Part shown: piece by piece, positions 1 through 18,558 of the stretch | How positions within the stretch are numbered: the first letter of the stretch is position 1 | How the letters are laid out: every line of letters begins with the position of its first letter | Assembly: GCA_963920525.1 (NCBI GenBank) | Contig: OY986436.1 | Span: 10,681,001-10,745,000, forward strand | Origin: Dichetophora obliterata | Lineage: Eukaryota; Arthropoda; Insecta; Diptera; Sciomyzidae | DNA: 64,000 nucleotides | Reading direction: 5' to 3' | The notes under the pieces: generated by a model | Told to the model about the DNA's origin: nothing | Seen by the model: only the letters and a program-made list of their open reading frames with translations | Databases searched by the model: none | Program-made: the position numbers and the translations under genes

Positions 1-1188
1 GCAACTTCGCTCACACGATCAAAGAGGGAAGTCTTTGTCATGAAAACTAGGAAGCGCTACCTACATAAAACCCATGGTACTGTACTGTTGCTATTTCATA
101 AGGTTCACCTATCATTTGTGGACACAACTCAGACTGTTTAGGTTTCCCCGTCGCCTGTTCTCAAATTCCAAAGGTAACAGTATATTGTTCCGGTAGTTGC
201 TTAACTTCCTAACATTTACTGTTTGAAATAACGAGAGTTTAATCTACCATCATTCTCTTAGTAATTTAAGGGAGTTACCAACCCGAGTTCAACTTAAGTG
301 TAACTCACACCGACCTTCCTGGTCTAACCACAGCCAGAGCGTATGAAACCCCGAAGGACCATGCCCACGACAGCCAATACCCGGGCTCAAGGTTCCACCA
401 GACACGGCTCTTCAACATCCCGTCTACAGACCAAAAGTTCTTAGAACAATTATATTTGACTGTGACACCTTCAGCCACTAGAATTGTACATGACTAGGTT
501 AAAAATAACCATTGGTTGGTTTCCCAGTAAAATGACAAGAGAACCACAATCCTACTTACGCAACTTCGTTAGCTTAATTAAGGCTTAATTAAAAGCCTCT
601 TTCGGAAAAGTAGGAAGCGTGAGCCGTAGTATACCAATTGGCTTATACTCGGTCGACGGATTCAATGCTTCTTACATAGAACCCTCATTCTAAAACAAGG
701 TCTATAGAACAACGATAGATCATGTCTCCTCATCATTGATGGATGACTGCCCCCGCTCTTCAAATTATATTGGATTGATCGTCCATCGAAAGCATATTAC
801 AATAACAATGTTATGATAACTTAATACCAAAACCATGCTTTCTCCAAGATTTGGCGCCAACAACCAAGGCTCAAGGTAAACCTTTTTATTTTACGGAAAT
901 CAGATGAACATTCAAGAGCCGTGCCTCAAGAATGAACTCAATTTGAGATCAATTCATGGGCCGTGACCCATAAATTGTCCACCTTATAACCAACCATCAC
1001 CCTTTGAGTCCTGGCTTTGGACAGGCAAATTCTCCTAAGGGTATTTGGCGGGTTTGTAGAATGTGACAACAGGAATGCCGAAAATAAATTGATAGGCGAT
1101 GTTCACTGCGTCGTTTAGCAGTTGAGTGGCAAAGAGAATATAAATTTCAGTCGCTATGACATAGGTCACCTCACGTGACAACCAGAAT
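1..1188. other. Unassigned sequence, no gene recognised
   Basis: This stretch has no long open frame and no RNA gene that I recognise. Its base composition is less AT-rich than the sequence after 2.8 kb. A TGGCGCC motif at 852-858 resembles the start of a tRNA-Lys primer-binding site of LTR retroelements, but I could find no flanking LTR or gag-like frame, so this is only a hint of old retroelement debris. Confidence 0.3.
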
Positions 1189-1189
1189 A

Positions 1190-1323
1190 AGGGCGACTAC
1201 GTTGCCCTCGGATATCCGTGGCTCCTGCACTAAAGCCACATCGTAGCCTCCTTCCTCTAGTGTGAGAAGGAGTTCTGTGCTGGCAGTTTTACTTTTGTGC
1301 AGGTTTATCTGGAGGACCTGCAT
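1190..1323 (-). pseudogene. Start of a LINE ORF2 (endonuclease domain), truncated
   Basis: Reading leftward from an ATG at 1321-1323, about 44 codons are open and give MQVLQINLHKSKTAS followed by a segment containing VALVQEPRIS. These are the first beta strand and the QEP motif of the endonuclease/exonuclease/phosphatase domain that opens ORF2 of non-LTR retrotransposons. The similarity stops near 1190, before the catalytic His and Asp motifs, so the reverse transcriptase and the element's 3' end are missing. The start lies inside the end of the upstream ORF1 (35-bp overlap), as is common in Jockey/R1/LOA-type elements. It cannot encode a working enzyme. Confidence 0.7.
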
Positions 1324-2711
1324 TAGGTTGAAGGCTTCTCCACGGGGTCGACTTGCATAGTCGTACCTCCAGGGTTTCTTTCAGACTGAGTTCTAGGGCA
1401 GCGTCGGTCACGGCTTCTACCTCTCCGGACTCTAGAGTGTTGGTGTTGTTGTTTTCGGGGTGGCGCTTTTTGAGGCGCATATACACGCTTCCAACGCCCC
1501 ACTTCATCTTCCCCATAGCGCACGTAGAGAACATTTTCTGCCTCTGTATTGATCTGGAGGATGTAGCGTTGACCCTACTACTGCCAGATAGCGGATTAGC
1601 AACTTTCAGCACTCTCCAGTCAGCTATTGGCATGTTCGTATTTTGCTTTTGCAAAAGCTTCAGCGCGGACTCTTGCGGCACTACTCTTTGGAAGAGCACC
1701 TTCGCTTTTAGTAGAGACTGGATGCTAGTTTTGTCAACTACCTCCAGCACGGCGCCCTCCCATAGGCCTTGATCTGTCGGGTTACTGCTTACACCCAGTG
1801 CAGAGTTGTATCATCATTGCATTTGAGGATCTTTACCCCATTGAGCCAGCCTGCTCCATCAACGGTGGACATGGGAGCGTTAGGCTGAGTTTCCAACCTT
1901 GCGAACATCACATCGAGAAGTTTCACCTCCACGGACTTCCATCTCTCGAGGGTCATTTTGCCTTGGAGATCGCTCCGGTTGATCAGCGCTACGATGAAAT
2001 GTCGTTTGGACACATCACTGGCCTTGGCTCTCACCTCATGTTAAGGCTGCGGGCTTTTGCTTGCTGGAGCTCCGACTTTCGCACTTTCCGCCGATCTTTG
2101 GCGTTTCTGAGCAGCCTGCTCTTCTAATCTATTCGCGATTTGCGAGGTAGTAGGCGCAAAGCTTGGTCTGCTCGCGTTTGCGGCCCTCTTCCACCCTTTG
2201 CTCAGCCCAGACGAAAGTCTCCTATTCCTTGGGAGAGAGATCGATCTTGCTTGACAGCCGGATGCAGATTTTAAGGGGCACTTCATAGCTGGCTTTGGCT
2301 TTCTGTTCCTCCTTTGACTTGGTCTTGGGCCCTTCCTTGCGAGAGGAGCTGGAACCCGCGCGGCCTGACTGGAGACAAGAAAAAACTGTCTTTATTAACT
2401 GAATTGATCGAACTAGTGCTTTCGCGGTCCGAAACTGCATCGACTATGCCACCTTTGCACAGTAGTATGCGTTTATTGGCAGTAGTTGACTTATCACCAA
2501 GACCTGCTCCCGCCCAGGCAATGTTTTTGGCAGTAGCTTTACAACCACTATGGCCTGCTCCAACCATAGGGGAGGTGTGACTGCTGTCGGAACCCAGTGA
2601 GAATTGCTCCTTCCTTTGTCCGCCAATGGCCGCTGGTATTTTAGTATTTGTTGTTGTTGTTGGTGTTGTTGTTTTTAAATTTTCCATGTTGTTCCCACGA
2701 GTGTGGGACAA
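1289..2711 (-). pseudogene. LINE ORF1 (DUF4780-like), frameshifted relic
   Basis: Several overlapping minus-strand frames (2711-2283, 2440-2222, 2286-2041, 2034-1789, 1750-1289) read as consecutive pieces of one protein broken by frameshifts and stops. The N-terminal part is Thr/Asn/Ser/Gly-rich. The middle is basic (GWKRAANASR, AQKRQRSAESAK). The C-terminal half contains RHFIVALINRSD, GWLNGVKILKCNDD, PIADWRVLKVANP and GKMKWGVGSVYMRLKK, which I recognise as the DUF4780-like domain found in ORF1 of fly non-LTR elements, where it probably binds element RNA. The last frame overlaps the ORF2 start. The copy is dead: several frame breaks are needed to read through it. Confidence 0.65.
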
Positions 2712-3231
2712 TGGAAGGTCTAACTCTGGTATCCGATGCGCTCTGTTAGAGACTGGACTATTTTTGATTGACTTCCAGACTTGATTCAGCCCATAGAAGA
2801 AGCTGGGAGGGGAAAGGTAAAGGGATACATAGAGGGGTGGTATATGTATAAGGAAGGGTGTACATCAATAATCAACTAAAAAAATCGATTTAAAAAAATG
2901 GTTTGCCTAAAAACTCCCTTAATTAAAAGTCCAATTAGTCTCGCATGGCACATCAGCGCATGCAACGTAGATAAGCGGCTAGCACATAACAGAATAAATT
3001 GTGATTATGCAAAACATAGTCACATAGTCACAAACAATAAAAATAAATTAACCGCACTTGGTCAAAAAACTTTTAAATTTCACAGCTGTTTTGCCAAAAC
3101 GTCAAATGCATAGAAATCAAAATGAAAAATAACTTTTTTGTTTGTCTATGTATTCACAGATAAATTTTTGTTTTTATCTGAGCATTGCCATGCGTTACCA
3201 TGGTGTGCATAGCAGATACACGCAAATCCCA
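2712..3231. other. Spacer, nothing recognised
   Basis: AT-rich sequence between the LINE relic and the TTAA-flanked element. It has no coding frame of interest and no clear repeat. It could be part of the Rbp9 upstream intron or intergenic. Confidence 0.4.
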
Positions 3232-3678
3232 TTAAGGGGATGGTACTGTTTTAAAGCCGAAAAGGCATGTTTTCATGATTTTTTTTTTGGGACATGAATA
3301 ATGCTGGTGTATTTATTTCATATACATGTTATAGTTTGACTTCTTAAGTACAGTAGTTTTGCGATTTAACGAACACAATGATTGTCAGTCCAAATCGTTA
3401 AATCGATTTTTTCGCTAAACCGATAACTAATTTTATACTATAATGGATGGAAAAAGTATTTTACAACATTATTTTATTGAAATAAAAACTTAATGTGATG
3501 CGAACGTAAAAAAGGTACATAGTAAATTCAATTTTTAATGAGATTATAAAATGTTTATGTTAGTAATATGAAAGTAGTTTGTTTGGCCAAGCATTATTTT
3601 TTTGACCCATAGGATGCAAATTTCAACATTTTTGATAGATTATAATAGATATACTTCGAGCGGAGACAATAAACTGAT

Positions 3679-4443
3679 AAAAAACGTCAAAACATATAAC
3701 TTATTGTCAACAAAAGGGTTGGATCCCTCAAAATCAAAGTCTTGAAAAAAAATCTTGAAAACAAAATCTTAAAAAAAAATCTTGAAACTCAAATTCTTGA
3801 AAAACCTACGCATATTCTTTAATTCGTGCGCGCGGTTTCAAGAATACATTCTATGCGTAGGTTTTTCAAGATTTCTTAATTGAAAATTTGACACTATTTC
3901 GAAAAGTTTCCAATTTCGAAAGAAGTATCAAATTTTTCGAATAATGTCAAATTTCGATAATAATCAAAATAATGAATAATTGTCAAGTCACAGGAACTGT
4001 AAAATTTTGAAATACATGTCAAATTGTCCAATTATTTCAAAAAGTTTCAAATTTCAAAAAGTGTCAAATATCGAAAAAAGTGTAAAATTTGCAATAAGTG
4101 CAACAAAAATTGTCAAATTTTGAATAAGTGTCAAATTTCGAAATGTACAAGTTTTGCAAAAAATGTCATATTTAATTTTGAATAAGTGCCAAATTTCGAA
4201 AAAAAATTTATAATTTTGACAAAATTTGACACTTTTCCGTTTTTTTCTCGAAATTATACATTTTAATCCAAAGAACAACATTTCTTAAAATATCAAGATT
4301 TTTTTCAAGATTTTTTTCAAGATTTATGCATATATTGAATGTTCTAGATTTTTTTTCAGGATTTTTTTTTCAAGACTTTGATTTTGATTTTGAGGGACCC
4401 AACCCTTTTGTTGACAATAAGTTATATGTTTTGACGTTTTTTA
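3679..4443. repeat. Long near-perfect inverted repeat
   Basis: The left arm (about 3679-3760) and right arm (about 4360-4443) are reverse complements over roughly 80 bp. The shared text includes AACTTATTGTCAACAAAAGG and CCCTCAAAATCAAAG, with one substitution and one 6-bp indel. A smaller inner inverted repeat (AAAAACCTACGCAT with ATGCGTAGGTTTTT) lies at about 3798-3870. The loop is full of TTTCAAGA-type repeats. No TSD is clear beside it. Confidence 0.7.
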
Positions 4444-4900
4444 TATTTTTTTTTAAGATTTCGTTTTCAAGATTTCTTTTTTCAATATTATTTTTTATAC
4501 AAGATTTTGGTTGTTTCAAGATTTTGACCTTCAAGCATTCGGACCGCACCCAAAACCACCACGTCCTCGTCGTTTATCTGGATGACGCTAAGTGTGGGAC
4601 CATAAATATTTAAAAAATTTATAATTTTGCCAAAATTTGACATTTTTGTTTTCGAAATTTTTCACTTTTCCGTTTTTTCTCGAAATTATACATTTTATTC
4701 GAAAGAACAACATTTCTTAAAATTTCCAGATTTTTTCAAGATTTTTTTCAAAATTTATGCATATTTTGTGTTTTCTAAATTTTTTTTCAAGATTTTCCTT
4801 TCAAGATTTATTTTTTCAAGATTTCGTTTTCAAGATTTTTTTTTCAAGATTTTGGTTGTTTCAAGATTTTGGCCTTCAAGCATTCGGACCGCTTCCCAAC
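4198..4900 (+). repeat. Diverged tandem duplication (~350-430 bp unit)
   Basis: Sequence at 4198-4550 recurs at about 4612-4895. Anchors are TCTCGAAATTATACATTTTA (ending near 4264 and 4696) and TTCAAGCATTCGGACCGC (ending 4547 and 4892). Offsets differ (about 432 and 345), so indels separate the copies. The internal TTTTCAAGA motif is itself repeated many times. The Phe-rich frames here are artefacts. Confidence 0.65.
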
Positions 4901-5279
4901 AAAACTGTTTTTTATGGATGTTTTCTGTTTTTACTACGTTTAATTCTGCTAAAATCTACACAGAAAAAAAGGAGTAGAAATCTTACCTGAAAATGTAAAA
5001 AACTCAACTAAATTAATCCGGTGATTTTCAGTCAACAAATTTGTTTAGATGCTCTATAAATTTCAAAATGCTAAAATATTGAAATTGAATTAGGTACTCT
5101 TACTGCGAGAGTAAATAAAGCACCTAAGTCTTTAGGTGTATCTTCAACCATAAAATATATAAGACACATAATTAATTAGAAGAATTTAAAATTTATTTTT
5201 GAATCAATGTCCACTTCAGAGTAGGTAAGCCACCTACTAAGTGTAGAAAAATTATCTATTTATTTAGATGGCAGTGCCT

Positions 5280-5565
5280 ACATAAGAGTAGAAACGGCAA
5301 CTACATATTTTCACAAAATCAACTCTTTATTTTGATATCATATCTACTTTAGAATTGGAAAATCAACCACTTATTTTAAAAAATTCGTCTTATTATTTAG
5401 ATGACTTTCTTACTTAAGAGTAGGAACGGCACCTAAATATTTTTGAAAAATTAACTATTTATTTTGATACCATATCTACTTTAGAGTTGGAAAACAACTA
5501 CTTATTTTAGAAAATTCATCCAATTCCTTAGATAATTTTTCCACTTTAATGTTGTTAAGGAAACT
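5280..5565 (+). repeat. Two-copy ~130-bp tandem repeat
   Basis: CATATCTACTTTAGA followed by RTTGGAAAA and ACTTATTTTA occurs near 5339 and again near 5471, an offset of about 132 bp. The preceding AAGAGTAG.AACGGCA motif also recurs. There is no coding potential. Confidence 0.6.
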
Positions 5566-6463
5566 TAATTTTTGGAGTAAATAACCAACTAAATGCATAA
5601 ACCAATCAAAATAAATAAAATAAAGATGAATAAGTTTTGAAATTTAAAATAAGATTTTATTACCTATTATTTTTTTAAATCTCTTATATGACTAATTACA
5701 ATAATAATTATTTAAACATAATATTTTTAATAACAAAAACATTGCAAAATCAGGTGCAAATAACTACACAAGAAAAAAGAGTTATTCTGAGTTTATAAAA
5801 GAGTTATTCTGAGTTTATATAAGACAAATTGGTTGAAATAGTTGATAATAGTTAGCACATGATAATAACAATAAAAAGTTTGATTAAAAATAGGTTTTTC
5901 TTTCGTATTATTAAGTGATTCAGGAGAATCAACCACATCTCATGGCCAGCAATTTCTCCATCTGATTGTTCTATAGCTACTGAATTGAAAATTGTTAGTA
6001 GAGGGTAAAATAAATAGAAATAATCGTTTAAAACAAATTATTCTTATATCTCTAAACAACTTTGTACATTTGATTCTTGTACAAAGTGTTATTTCTTGTG
6101 TTATTTCTTCTTAGGGGCTGCTGCTCTTTTTAAATTATACCTACTTTTAAAAAACCCTGGTTCCTATATTATTTGGAGAGGGCGTAATACCTCTCCGCAA
6201 ACTTTCCGTGTGTCCCTTTAAAACCAGTGTATACATACTATAGTTTGAATTAAAATAAATTATTTTGTTTTCGAAAATGTAAGACTAAAGAGTGTACACG
6301 ATAAACTTTCTAATAATTTTGGAGGCGGAGAAAATATTCTTGCCACGCAAGATATATTCAACCTGGTAGAAGTGGTAGATAAAATTCTCTCTTGTGATAG
6401 GACAGCACTTGTCAAAATCAGCTTTTTAAGAATAAAAGCAAAGCAAATAACAAAACATGCAAA

Positions 6464-6758
6464 TTATAATATACCAGGTGTTTGACAGCTTCGGTACCTA
6501 TATATCTCGTTGAATATACCATGTTTGCCACGTATGAAACGAGGAAAATGTAATCGCTGCCTCAATTTTATTGTGTACACTCCCTGACATACTTTATCTT
6601 CACATGGAAATAAACTTATTATTTGTTCTGCAGCTATTTCAAAGTCCTTTTTTGAAATCTTTTTTATATTGATGTAGCCAATTTTCTGCTACTATTGTAA
6701 CAAGCAAGTGCCGTTCTTCAGTTGAAAACGCTCCGTTTTGTTGAAATTTAATATAATC
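6464..6758 (-). pseudogene. Decayed protein fragment of unknown family
   Basis: On the minus strand about 95 codons are readable with a single frameshift near 6650. The first part contains FSTEERHLLVTIVAENW. The second contains DFEIAAEQIISLFPCEDK and continues through YTIKLRQRLHFPRF to a stop at 6464-6466. Composition and codon pattern are protein-like, unlike the flanks. The ISLFP-E pattern is reminiscent of short insect proteins that spread with transposons, but I do not recognise the family firmly. It lies inside the pogo-like shell and may be cargo of it or of another nested element. Confidence 0.45.
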
Positions 6759-9298
6759 CCTTTCCCGCGGATTGTAGCATGGAATTGTAGCATGGATTAC
6801 TCAAGTTATAAAAAAAATTTAAAATAACCAAATTCTTATGAATATTGTGTTTTGTTCACATGAGTTTTTTTTTTACAGAACTAGACGAAAATTTAAATTT
6901 CAACGGATTTCAAAATAGAATAAAGAGAGCAAAATATTAGGTTTCTTAAAATATTATTGCTTAGCCACTAGAAAAATAGCGCGATTTGTTTTATTAACAC
7001 TTTCTGGCCAGAGTTATCACAATATAATATAATTATGTGAAATAGTGAATACAAACCAAATCGGAGACTTCATAAAATTAATTGAAAATTAAATTTCAAA
7101 AATTTTGGGCGAAGTTTTCGGTCTTTTTTTAAAATCCAAACATTAAGTGGATAGTGAAGACTTAAACTAATTTCAAAAAACTTAAGCCATTGTATTAATT
7201 CAAGTGACATTTAAAGAAATTTTACCGATTTGGTAAAGTCATTTTGTTAGAAAGGAAGGCGTGGTTTTCATACGATTTGGCGCATTTTCGAACTCGATCT
7301 TTATTTTTGAATGAAAAACTTATACATACGTATTTTGAATTTCGTTAAGATAGCTGTAACATTACGGCTGTTTTCGTGATCACAGACAGACAGACGAACA
7401 GACGGACATAGCTAAATAAAGTCCCCATATAAAAAAGGGATTGTTAGCGACATTTCGCTGAAATTATTCTAGTATAAATACCTGTGAAGTCAGGAATATG
7501 CTCCTCCAGCCCCCAATCCCAAAATAGCTCCATCATCTGGGAGCAAACGTTGATTGTTGGCAGAACAATTATTTGGTCCCCAGTTTGCTCCATTGCCAGT
7601 AGTATAAGGGAATAAAATTTATTTATCCGATAGATGTTAAGTTTAATATGTTTTTTTAAGTATGTTTGTTTTTCAATGAAACGTTCGAAATTATTTGAAA
7701 AAAATTATTGTTGAAAAATGATTTAAGAAAATTTCAAAATAATTTTATTTTTTATAACAAGTGAAGTACGAATTCAACAACTTGCATTAGGTAAAATATA
7801 TAAAAAATTTGGTTATTTTCTAAGCAAAATTTCAGTCGAATTTACAGTTTTTAATTATGTAAAAAACCTAATGCATGATTGTTCTATTAACTGTGTAAGT
7901 AGAAAAGTTGTCGAAAAGATTAGGTGAAGTAGAAAATTTCAGATTACCTAATCAAGTTTAGGTAATAAATCAATTTTATTATTTTCTGTGTATGATTTTT
8001 TATTTTGTTCGTTAAACTGAGTACAACTAAATTTCTTTTATTCGTTATATAAAGTACTCAATAGAAACAATTTGCTTGTTCGTTGTTTGCGGTTTTCGTA
8101 GAATCGAATGTTCGCTAAATCGGAAAACTATTGTATATTTGGAAAAAAAAAGAAAACTAAAAATTATCGATAAATAAATCCGTGGCAGCGATTCTCCGGA
8201 GGCGCCTCGAGAAAAGTTGTTTTGCGGTGAACACGATTAGAGGTTAGCGGATCATCTGAAAAAAATTCAAAATTAGTTTATTCAAAAGGTAATATGTTTC
8301 CTAAGGTAAATCAAAAAGTTTTTAAATGTTTTTTTTTGGTAGCGTTTTAAAGTCAAAAACGCGATTTTCGCTGAAAAATTGAGGCTATTTTATTATTTTA
8401 AAATAGGAAAAAAAAAGAAAAAAAAGCGCTTCGGCGCATACCTGTTGATGTATGTGTAGAAATAGTGTAAAAATTTTCAAAACGATCGGTCAAGTAGATT
8501 TTGCGGCTCCGTTCACCGACTTCAAAAATGTTGTTTTCCAGAAAATCGATTTAAAGTTTTTTTTATCGAAAATCGAAAATCAAAAATCAATAAATGGGTA
8601 TAATTTTTTGTTCTTTCACAATCATCAATGCCAGCTCCGTACAGTAAAATGCTGTCATTCAGAATGTCCAATTCATTTTTTGCTCTTGCCTGCGTTGCAT
8701 TCTACCCTCTTACTTGCACTTGCAGCTTGTTCATCCGCTATGGTTATTCGTAATTTTACCAATTTTCTGCCGATCTTGTCAATTTTTTGGCATTTTTGCA
8801 AATAAATAAATATACCACGACACAAGACCGAAAAGAAATAAAAACGGAAAACAACGATACAATTTTAGCGTCTCTGTACATAACCGCTCGGAAGAAAGTG
8901 CACCTCGTAACTGATTCATATACGATCTACCCTAAATATATAATATATACAACTTCAGTTTACATACCTACAAATACACATAAAAGTAAAACATAATTTG
9001 GAGATTGCAAAAGGACTTGTAGCAGATTTCAGGTAAGCGAATCGAGCAGCTGCAAATCTTTATGATAATTCAACGTTGTCAGGCATGTATGTATAAAAAT
9101 CGAGCATGAGGTGCGCTCACTTGAAACGCTGTATCTTCGTTAGTTCTAGCACGATTAACATGAAATTTTTACAAAATGCTCTTGAAGTGTTGTACATTCA
9201 GAAAAACAGTACCATCCCCTTAAACAGATTTCTATGTGACACTTGTTAAGCCACTTGTTTATTTTAAAACAAATCCATTTGATATTACATATGAGTGA

Positions 9299-16197
<6,899 letters not shown>

Positions 16198-16770
16198 TTA
16201 TTAACCAAACTTGCTGCTGCAACTAACAGCAATATTGCCGCCATTAGCAATATTCACCAACAACAACAACAACAGAACAACATTGGCGGCAGCAGCAGCA
16301 GTAAAAGCAATGGTTACAACAAAAAACCACCAATTAAAACAACAACAACAGCAACAAACGTAGCCACACACTCACTAACACTAGCAGCAGCTGCAGCAGC
16401 AGCAGCACAAGCGCTACATAAGGAAAAACAAGCAGCAGCAGCAGCAGCAGCGGCGGCAGCGCAACCCATAATAAAAACTTCAAGTAAAATCATTTACAAC
16501 AAACCGCAAAATCAGCTACAACTGCTGCAGCAACAACTGCAAATGCAGCAAGAAATAGCGCAGCTTTTATCTGGCGTTGCAAGTGGAAGCGGCAATGGTA
16601 GCGTCGGTGGCTCCTCTTTGCAGCAGTCCGCACAGCAACAACAAAACAATCGTCAGCAAAATGCACAACAACAGCGTCTAGCTGCAGGCGCTGCAGCTGC
16701 AACCACATCAAATGCAGCCAAAAATTCGGCACTATCAACATTTTTGCCACTTTCGAATTTATTTTTTTAA
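16198..16770 (+). other. Open in-frame extension after the Rbp9 stop (190 codons)
   Basis: Directly after the Rbp9 TAA, the same frame has no stop for 190 codons, until TAA at 16768-16770. The predicted tail starts LLTKLAAATNSNIAAISN, then carries Gln, Ser, Ala and Gln/Asn-rich tracts, with less repetitive parts such as IIKTSSKIIYNKPQNQLQL, QEIAQLLSGVASG and NSALSTFLPLSNLFF. Third positions vary within Ala and Gln tracts (GCA/GCG, CAA/CAG). The stop context (ACG TAA TTA) is not the classic leaky TGA-C type. It may be a read-through or alternatively spliced C-terminal extension, or simply a CAG/CAA-rich 3' UTR, whose triplets lack stops in this frame. I could not decide between these. Confidence 0.4.
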
Positions 16771-18550
16771 ACATAAAAACAACATTTACTCTAAGTTAAG
16801 CATTATTTTCAGCTTTTTTTTCAAATGCTCTGCAAAGTTTCATTTTGTTTCACACTCAATTCTGACACTACTTGGTTAAGATTTAGAGTTTTACATATTT
16901 TTTTTCTATTCGGTTAAATTTTTAATTCATGAATACTTGAATCTATTATCTAACATAATTTTAAGCAAAATTTTTATACCTAGTGGTTTTGGTTGAAACC
17001 AAGCCAAGTGTTGGTTAACGTTATCTTATTTATTAATGGAAAACTTAAAGTTGGCTTTTCATCAAGCCAGCGTAGGTAGCTTTAATTTATTTGTTAAAAA
17101 CTATTGCTGCTTTATATTTATCTATCTAATATTTTAGCAGCTCTGCTGCTTATTTGCTGCATATTAATCTTTATCGGCTCTACATATATTTCGTTTATTG
17201 TTTCATCTCTATGCTATAACACACACACACACACATACACTTTTAAGTTTTACTGAAGCTTACTTCTCGCTGAGAATTACACTGTTATTCAGTTCTAAAT
17301 TGATTAAAACACTGAAAATAGCTCGTTTGTGATTTTAATTTTGAAATTCGAACGAACTGTTTTCAAAACAATATAATTTGTTTAGTTCTTAAATTAGGTT
17401 TATAAAAAAAAATTTGTATAAAAGCTCGATAAAAGCAAATTATGTTACTTTTCATAATTGAAGCAACAAAAATAACGTGTTTCAATAACCAATAATCTCA
17501 AGATTTGGGCTTTTAATTTTTAAGCTTATTGCCTGGCATTAAATATACATTAAGCTGGATTGATTTTTTTTATTTTGATTTCTTCTCTGTCTTATGTGTA
17601 AGCTTAAAATGAGTTTGTTATGTTTACTTAATTACTTGAAGTTTTTTGTAGTCTGTAAGATTCATTAATTTATTGAGTTTTTTCGAACTGAAGCAAAAAA
17701 TTCTAACTGTTTATGTTTTGTTTGGCCTACAACAGCTTTTAAAGCTCACGTTTTTTGTTGTTGTTTTTAAAACAAATTTCAAACAAATTTAAATTAAATG
17801 AAAATCATACCCCCTTATAAATATATTTGTCTAAATATATATTGTATACATTGCATATTTTACGAAGATCATGTTAGCACCCCAAAATGTTTAACTCTAT
17901 ACAAAATAATGTTTTTATAATAACAACCTAACTTGCTATGTATGTTTATTTATACCTGCTAACTAGATGAATACATATATGTATATACAATTTGTATGTA
18001 TATATATATATATATCATTATTGACTTTTACATACGATGAATAAAAAGAAAAAAACAAAAGTAAAGAAAAACAACAACAACAACTGAAAACTGAAAACTG
18101 AATATCTAAAGGTACTGTACTGAATTCCAAAGCAAATTTACTGAAATCTATAAATTGTATGAACTTGAAAATGAAAGAACTTGCTAATTAGTCAAAATAA
18201 CAATTAAATAATTGTACAATGTGTTTTTTTTATTAAAGTATCATTAAAAATAAATAATTGCAAGTAAAATACAAATTGTGTGACGCTATATTATTATATA
18301 TATATATAAATTTATATATATGTATAAAATAGGTACATATATTCTATATTTCTTTATAAAAATAACAAACAAACATATTACAAAGCCTCTACATATTCCA
18401 TGTATTTTTATTTTCTTTTCATATGAACTTGGTACAATCGAGTATTTTTTATGGACGTATGGTATTTTTATGATTTATTTTACATAACGGTTATATTCAA
18501 GTTTTAAACCGCAAAACATTCGTGTAAAAAGGAGGTTTGATCGAATGGCC
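16771..18550 (+). other. Probable Rbp9 3' UTR and flank
   Basis: AT-rich, U-rich sequence without coding frames. It has a (CA)n run near 17220-17236 and (TA)n runs near 18000-18014 and 18297-18310. AATAAA at 18040-18045 is one of several possible poly(A) signals, and I cannot tell which is used. ELAV-family transcripts commonly carry long U-rich 3' UTRs, which fits. Confidence 0.4.
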
Positions 18551-18558
18551 GACTCATA

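Larger units (their letters stand above)
3351..8133. mobile_element. pogo/Tigger-like element shell (TA target)
   Basis: The left end CAGTAGTTTTGCGATTTAAC and the right end, read in reverse complement as CAATAGTTTTCCGATTTAGC, form an imperfect TIR of about 25 bp that continues into CGAACA on both sides. TA dinucleotides flank both ends (3349-3350 and 8134-8135). The TIR wording and TA target fit the pogo/Tigger branch of Tc1/mariner. At 4.8 kb it is longer than a simple pogo element, and the interior holds inverted repeats, duplications and coding debris. It lies inside the TTAA-flanked element and is therefore the younger insertion. Confidence 0.6.
3236..9219. mobile_element. piggyBac-type TTAA-flanked element, interrupted
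   Basis: The ends form a perfect 17-bp terminal inverted repeat: GGGGATGGTACTGTTTT at 3236-3252 and its reverse complement ending at 9219. Both ends are flanked by TTAA (3232-3235 and 9220-9223), the target-site duplication typical of the piggyBac superfamily. Removing the nested pogo-like element (3351-8133) leaves about 1.2 kb, with no transposase frame seen, so it was probably a non-autonomous element. It sits just upstream of the first visible Rbp9 exon (9327), inside an intron of that gene. Confidence 0.75.

Noticed and set aside
852..870. Retroviral-type primer-binding site TGGCGCC
   Set aside because: Only seven matching bases, no LTR pair, no gag/pol; insufficient.
4961..7992. Element with ACACAGAAAA inverted ends
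   Set aside because: Only about 10 bp of A-rich inverted match, with different flanks and no TSD; too weak to call.
16490..16774. 94-codon minus-strand frame opposite the Rbp9 tail
   Set aside because: Shadow of the CAG/CAA-rich plus-strand frame; no start context or domain, and the plus frame is continuous with Rbp9.
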